The translations under genes and the position numbers were made by a program. A stretch of 8,179 bases of DNA from M55B118 sp041694275 (GTDB taxonomy: Bacteria > Bacillota_I > Bacilli_A > Izemoplasmatales > Izemoplasmataceae): contig JASMTQ010000022.1 in NCBI GenBank assembly GCA_041694275.1, forward strand, positions 1 to 8,179, read 5' to 3'. Under the pieces are notes generated by a model. That model was not told where the DNA came from and searched no databases. It saw only the letters and a program-made list of their open reading frames with translations. Positions 6,108 through 8,179 of the stretch are shown here, piece by piece. Every line of letters begins with the position of its first letter. The first letter of the stretch is position 1.

Positions 6108-6150
6108 AAACCCTCTACACTATACCGCGATAGAGCAAAGGAGTAATACT

Positions 6151-7083
6151 ATGGCCCCTACTTTTAATCTTGAAAATCAACTGACCTACCTCAAAAACAA
6201 ACAATCCCTACTCAATACGATTACCACGCTCGCAAGCAACGACGGCTACGTCCTCTTTGAAACCGAAGCGTTTGAATCCTATGAAAGTTTCAAACGTATC
6301 AATGACCGCATCAATCCCGATGAAATGGTCAAGGTCACCAACAACGGAGGCGAAATCCTCATCTTCCGTCCCGATGTGACCACCCAGGTCATCGATCAGC
6401 TCATCCCAAGGTGGGATGGCGTGACGTCTCTCAAGTTCTACTACGACACAACCATCTACACCCAAACAGAAAACGGAATCGAGAGCAACCGTCAGTTCGG
6501 CGTTGAATACATCAGCAAGAACACCGAGGAATCAGACAAGGCCGTCTTGTCGCTCGCTACAAGTATCCTTGAAAAGACAACTGAAACCTACGCGCTTGAA
6601 ATCGGCAATCAACGGTTTTTAAACGCATTGTTTGGTTCTCTCAATCTTGAAACTGATGATCTCAGAACTCTAAAGAACCTCATAACCTACAAGGACCGTT
6701 TCCAACTCGAAACCTTCGTTCAAACCGTTTCCCTTAACTCGAACTATGAAGACCTGCTTAAAAACATCCTGTCGTTGGAAGGCAGTATGAAGTCCATTGA
6801 AAAAGCCTTGAGACCCTACACGCTATCTCCAGACATGCAGAAAGCCCTCGATGAAATCAAAGCGGTTCTTCCACTCATGAACGGCGCGAACGTCACCGTT
6901 GATCTCTCACTTCTTTCTCAGTTCGACTACTACGAAGGCATTGTGTTCAAAGCCTACATCCCAAGCGCTTCTGATGCGATCATGAAAGGCGGACGCTACG
7001 CACCACTCAAGCGTGATGCGAGCGCCATTGGCTTTTCCCTAGATATTGCACCGCTACTTAAAGGACGTGTTCCCAATGAATAA
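6151..7083 (+). CDS. hisZ: HisZ, regulatory subunit of ATP phosphoribosyltransferase
   Basis: This 310-residue protein resembles the catalytic core of histidyl-tRNA synthetase but lacks an anticodon-binding domain, as expected of HisZ. Landmarks are FRPDVTTQV (72-80, motif-2-like), QFGVEYI (115-121), DYYEGIVFKAY (259-269) and GGRYAPL (280-286, motif-3 side). HisZ pairs with the short catalytic HisG and gives it activity and histidine feedback control in the first step, ATP + PRPP to phosphoribosyl-ATP. It is shorter than B. subtilis HisZ (about 390 residues), the loss appearing in the middle and C-terminal parts, though all core motifs remain. The start is fixed by AAAGGAG (6137-6143), seven bases upstream. 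Its end overlaps hisG by 8 bases, implying translational coupling. A weak CTCTA/TAGAG dyad (6113-6117, 6131-6135) adjoins the ribosome binding site. Confidence 0.93.
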   Translation: MAPTFNLENQLTYLKNKQSLLNTITTLASNDGYVLFETEAFESYESFKRINDRINPDEMVKVTNNGGEILIFRPDVTTQVIDQLIPRWDGVTSLKFYYDTTIYTQTENGIESNRQFGVEYISKNTEESDKAVLSLATSILEKTTETYALEIGNQRFLNALFGSLNLETDDLRTLKNLITYKDRFQLETFVQTVSLNSNYEDLLKNILSLEGSMKSIEKALRPYTLSPDMQKALDEIKAVLPLMNGANVTVDLSLLSQFDYYEGIVFKAYIPSASDAIMKGGRYAPLKRDASAIGFSLDIAPLLKGRVPNE

Positions 7084-7702
7084 AGACAAACTCATCATCG
7101 CACTTCCAAAAGGAAGACTCGGTAAAAGCGCCATTAAAAAACTGATTGCGACCGGCATCGACCCAAAAATCGGTGAAGAAACACGCAAACTCATCGTAAC
7201 CGATGAGACCAACAACATCGATGTCATGTTCGTAAAAGCCGGAGACGTCATCACCTATATCGAAGAAGGCGTGGCCGATATCGGGGTTGTGGGCAGTGAC
7301 AACATCCTTGAAGAACGCCCGGATATCTACACCCTCAAAGACCTCGGATTCGGCCAGTGCAAATTCGCTGTCGCCGGGTTCAGGCAAAACCCTTATCCCG
7401 TAGAAGGCAGACCGCTCAGGGTCGCAACCAAATACCCAAGTGTCGCAAGAAGCTACTTCAAGGAAAAAAGACAGCCCATTGAAATCTTTTATCTGAGCGG
7501 ATCGGTGGAACTCGGTCCAATTGTTGGTCTTTCCGATGTCATCGTCGATATTGTCGAAACCGGCAATACCCTTAAGGCGAACGGCCTCAGTGTCTTGGAA
7601 GAGATGATGGATATCTCTGCCAAACTCATTGCCAACAAGGGCAAGTACCGGTTCAAGATGAACCGGATTAACACCCTTATGGATGCACTTGAAAGGACGT
7701 GA
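7076..7702 (+). CDS. hisG: HisG, ATP phosphoribosyltransferase catalytic subunit (short form)
   Basis: This 208-residue enzyme catalyses ATP + 5-phosphoribosyl diphosphate to N1-(5-phosphoribosyl)-ATP + diphosphate, the committed step of histidine synthesis. It begins KLIIALPKGRLG (5-16), has VADIGVVGSDNILEE (66-80), and carries the PRPP-binding loop in SDVIVDIVETGNTLKANG (153-170), with the E-T-G-x-T signature at 161-165. It has the length of the HisZ-dependent short form and lacks the C-terminal regulatory domain of long HisG, which fits hisZ directly upstream. An ATG at 7046 would add 10 residues. I prefer ATG 7076 because AAAGGA (7060-7065) lies ten bases before it and the protein then starts at the family's usual point. 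The gene overlaps the hisZ end by 8 bases and is followed by hisD after 4 bases. Confidence 0.96.
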   Translation: MNKDKLIIALPKGRLGKSAIKKLIATGIDPKIGEETRKLIVTDETNNIDVMFVKAGDVITYIEEGVADIGVVGSDNILEERPDIYTLKDLGFGQCKFAVAGFRQNPYPVEGRPLRVATKYPSVARSYFKEKRQPIEIFYLSGSVELGPIVGLSDVIVDIVETGNTLKANGLSVLEEMMDISAKLIANKGKYRFKMNRINTLMDALERT

Positions 7703-7706
7703 ACCC

Positions 7707-8179
7707 ATGATTGACATTCTAAACGCAAACACGAACACTGAAGAGATTGAAACAATACTGAATCGAAGTCAATTTGATTTCTCCGATGTGAATGACACCG
7801 TCGATTCAATTGTTCGAGACGTGAAGGAAAACGGGGACGCGGCCTTGTTAAAATACACCCGTAAGTTTGACAGTGCACTTGTCACTGAGTTAAAAGTAAG
7901 CGCAAATGAAATTGAAGCGGCCTTCGAAAGAATAGACGAAACGCTTAAAACCGATCTCAGAAAAGCCGCAGAAAACATAAGATCATTCCATGAGAACCAG
8001 GCACCAAAAACACGGACCATCAGGGAAGACGAGACTGTCACCCTAAAAGAACTCATCCGTCCGATTGAAAAGGTCGGCATCTATATTCCGGGTGGTACCG
8101 CCGCGTATCCTTCCACCGTCCTCATGAACGCCATCCCGGCGGTCGTCGCAGGGGTCAAGCGCATCGTGATGGTCACCCC
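7707..8179 (+). CDS. hisD: HisD, histidinol dehydrogenase (N-terminal part, runs off window)
   Basis: An open frame of 157 codons runs from ATG 7707 to the window edge with no stop. It starts MIDILNANTNTEEIE and reaches the strongly conserved HisD block PIEKVGIYIPGGTAAYPS followed by TVLMNAIPAVVAGVKRIVMV. Full-length HisD is about 430 residues, so roughly the first third is present. The Zn-ligand and catalytic His residues lie beyond the edge. The enzyme oxidises L-histidinol to histidinal and then histidine with two NAD+, the last two steps of the pathway, in the cytoplasm. AAAGGA (7692-7697), inside the hisG end, is its ribosome binding site at nine-base spacing. The gap to hisG is four bases. 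The order hisZ-hisG-hisD is that of the Bacillus his operon, so hisB and the remaining his genes are expected to follow. Confidence 0.95.
   Translation, partial: MIDILNANTNTEEIETILNRSQFDFSDVNDTVDSIVRDVKENGDAALLKYTRKFDSALVTELKVSANEIEAAFERIDETLKTDLRKAAENIRSFHENQAPKTRTIREDETVTLKELIRPIEKVGIYIPGGTAAYPSTVLMNAIPAVVAGVKRIVMVT

Noticed and set aside
7046..7078. Upstream ATG of hisG giving a 218-residue protein
   Set aside because: The extra ten residues are hisZ sequence read in another frame, no ribosome binding site precedes it, and the ATG at 7076 has a good one.
7058..7738. A 226-codon open frame antisense to hisG
   Set aside because: It mirrors the hisG coding frame, has no ribosome binding site or family features, and hisG itself is unmistakable. 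It is a coding-bias shadow.
1..8179. Mollicute-type UGA=Trp code
   Set aside because: hisG and the DUF2188 gene end at TGA at their expected lengths and Trp residues are encoded by TGG throughout.
1..8179. CRISPR arrays, tRNA/rRNA genes, transposon inverted repeats, toxin-antitoxin or phage-defence genes
   Set aside because: None is visible on either strand. The only mobile element is the intron fragment at the left edge.

Overview
The window looks like a chromosomal segment of a low-to-moderate GC member of the Bacillota (Firmicutes). The signs are strong AGGAGG-type ribosome binding sites, sigma-A-like promoters, a lipoprotein alpha-amylase of the Bacillus AmyE type, a DUF2188 protein, and a his operon that opens hisZ-hisG-hisD. 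TGA is a stop codon (for hisG and the DUF2188 gene) and Trp is TGG, so the standard bacterial code applies and a UGA-recoding mollicute is excluded. Genus cannot be fixed from the sequence alone.

Layout, left to right. Positions 1-109 (minus strand) are the 5' end of a group II intron whose body lies outside the window. It sits directly behind the Rho-independent terminator (111-143) of a TetR-family regulator gene (162-734, minus), which is the classic target of bacterial class C introns. A 254-base spacer (735-988) holds candidate tetR control palindromes and one imperfect hairpin, but no gene. Next come a PAS-GGDEF diguanylate cyclase (989-1876, minus) and a surface lipoprotein alpha-amylase with C-terminal beta-rich domains (1991-3985, minus). 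Divergent from the amylase is a small Lys-rich DUF2188 protein (4126-4500, plus). It shares a hairpin terminator (4509-4535) with the convergent MATE multidrug/cation antiporter gene (4541-5905/5911, minus).

The MATE gene is divergent from a his operon whose control region (5955-6150) is the most information-dense noncoding part of the window. It has two divergent promoters, a perfect inverted repeat covering the his -35 box, and a strong Rho-independent terminator between the his promoter and hisZ. The his operon continues through hisZ (6151-7083), short-form hisG (7076-7702) and the first 157 codons of hisD (7707 to the window end). HisZ and HisG together make the first, feedback-controlled enzyme of histidine synthesis. 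HisD makes the last two oxidations.

No wholly new multi-gene system is visible. The points most worth following are the intron-behind-terminator insertion, the putative transcription attenuator plus operator of the his operon, and the promoter-overlapping palindrome in front of the DUF2188 gene.
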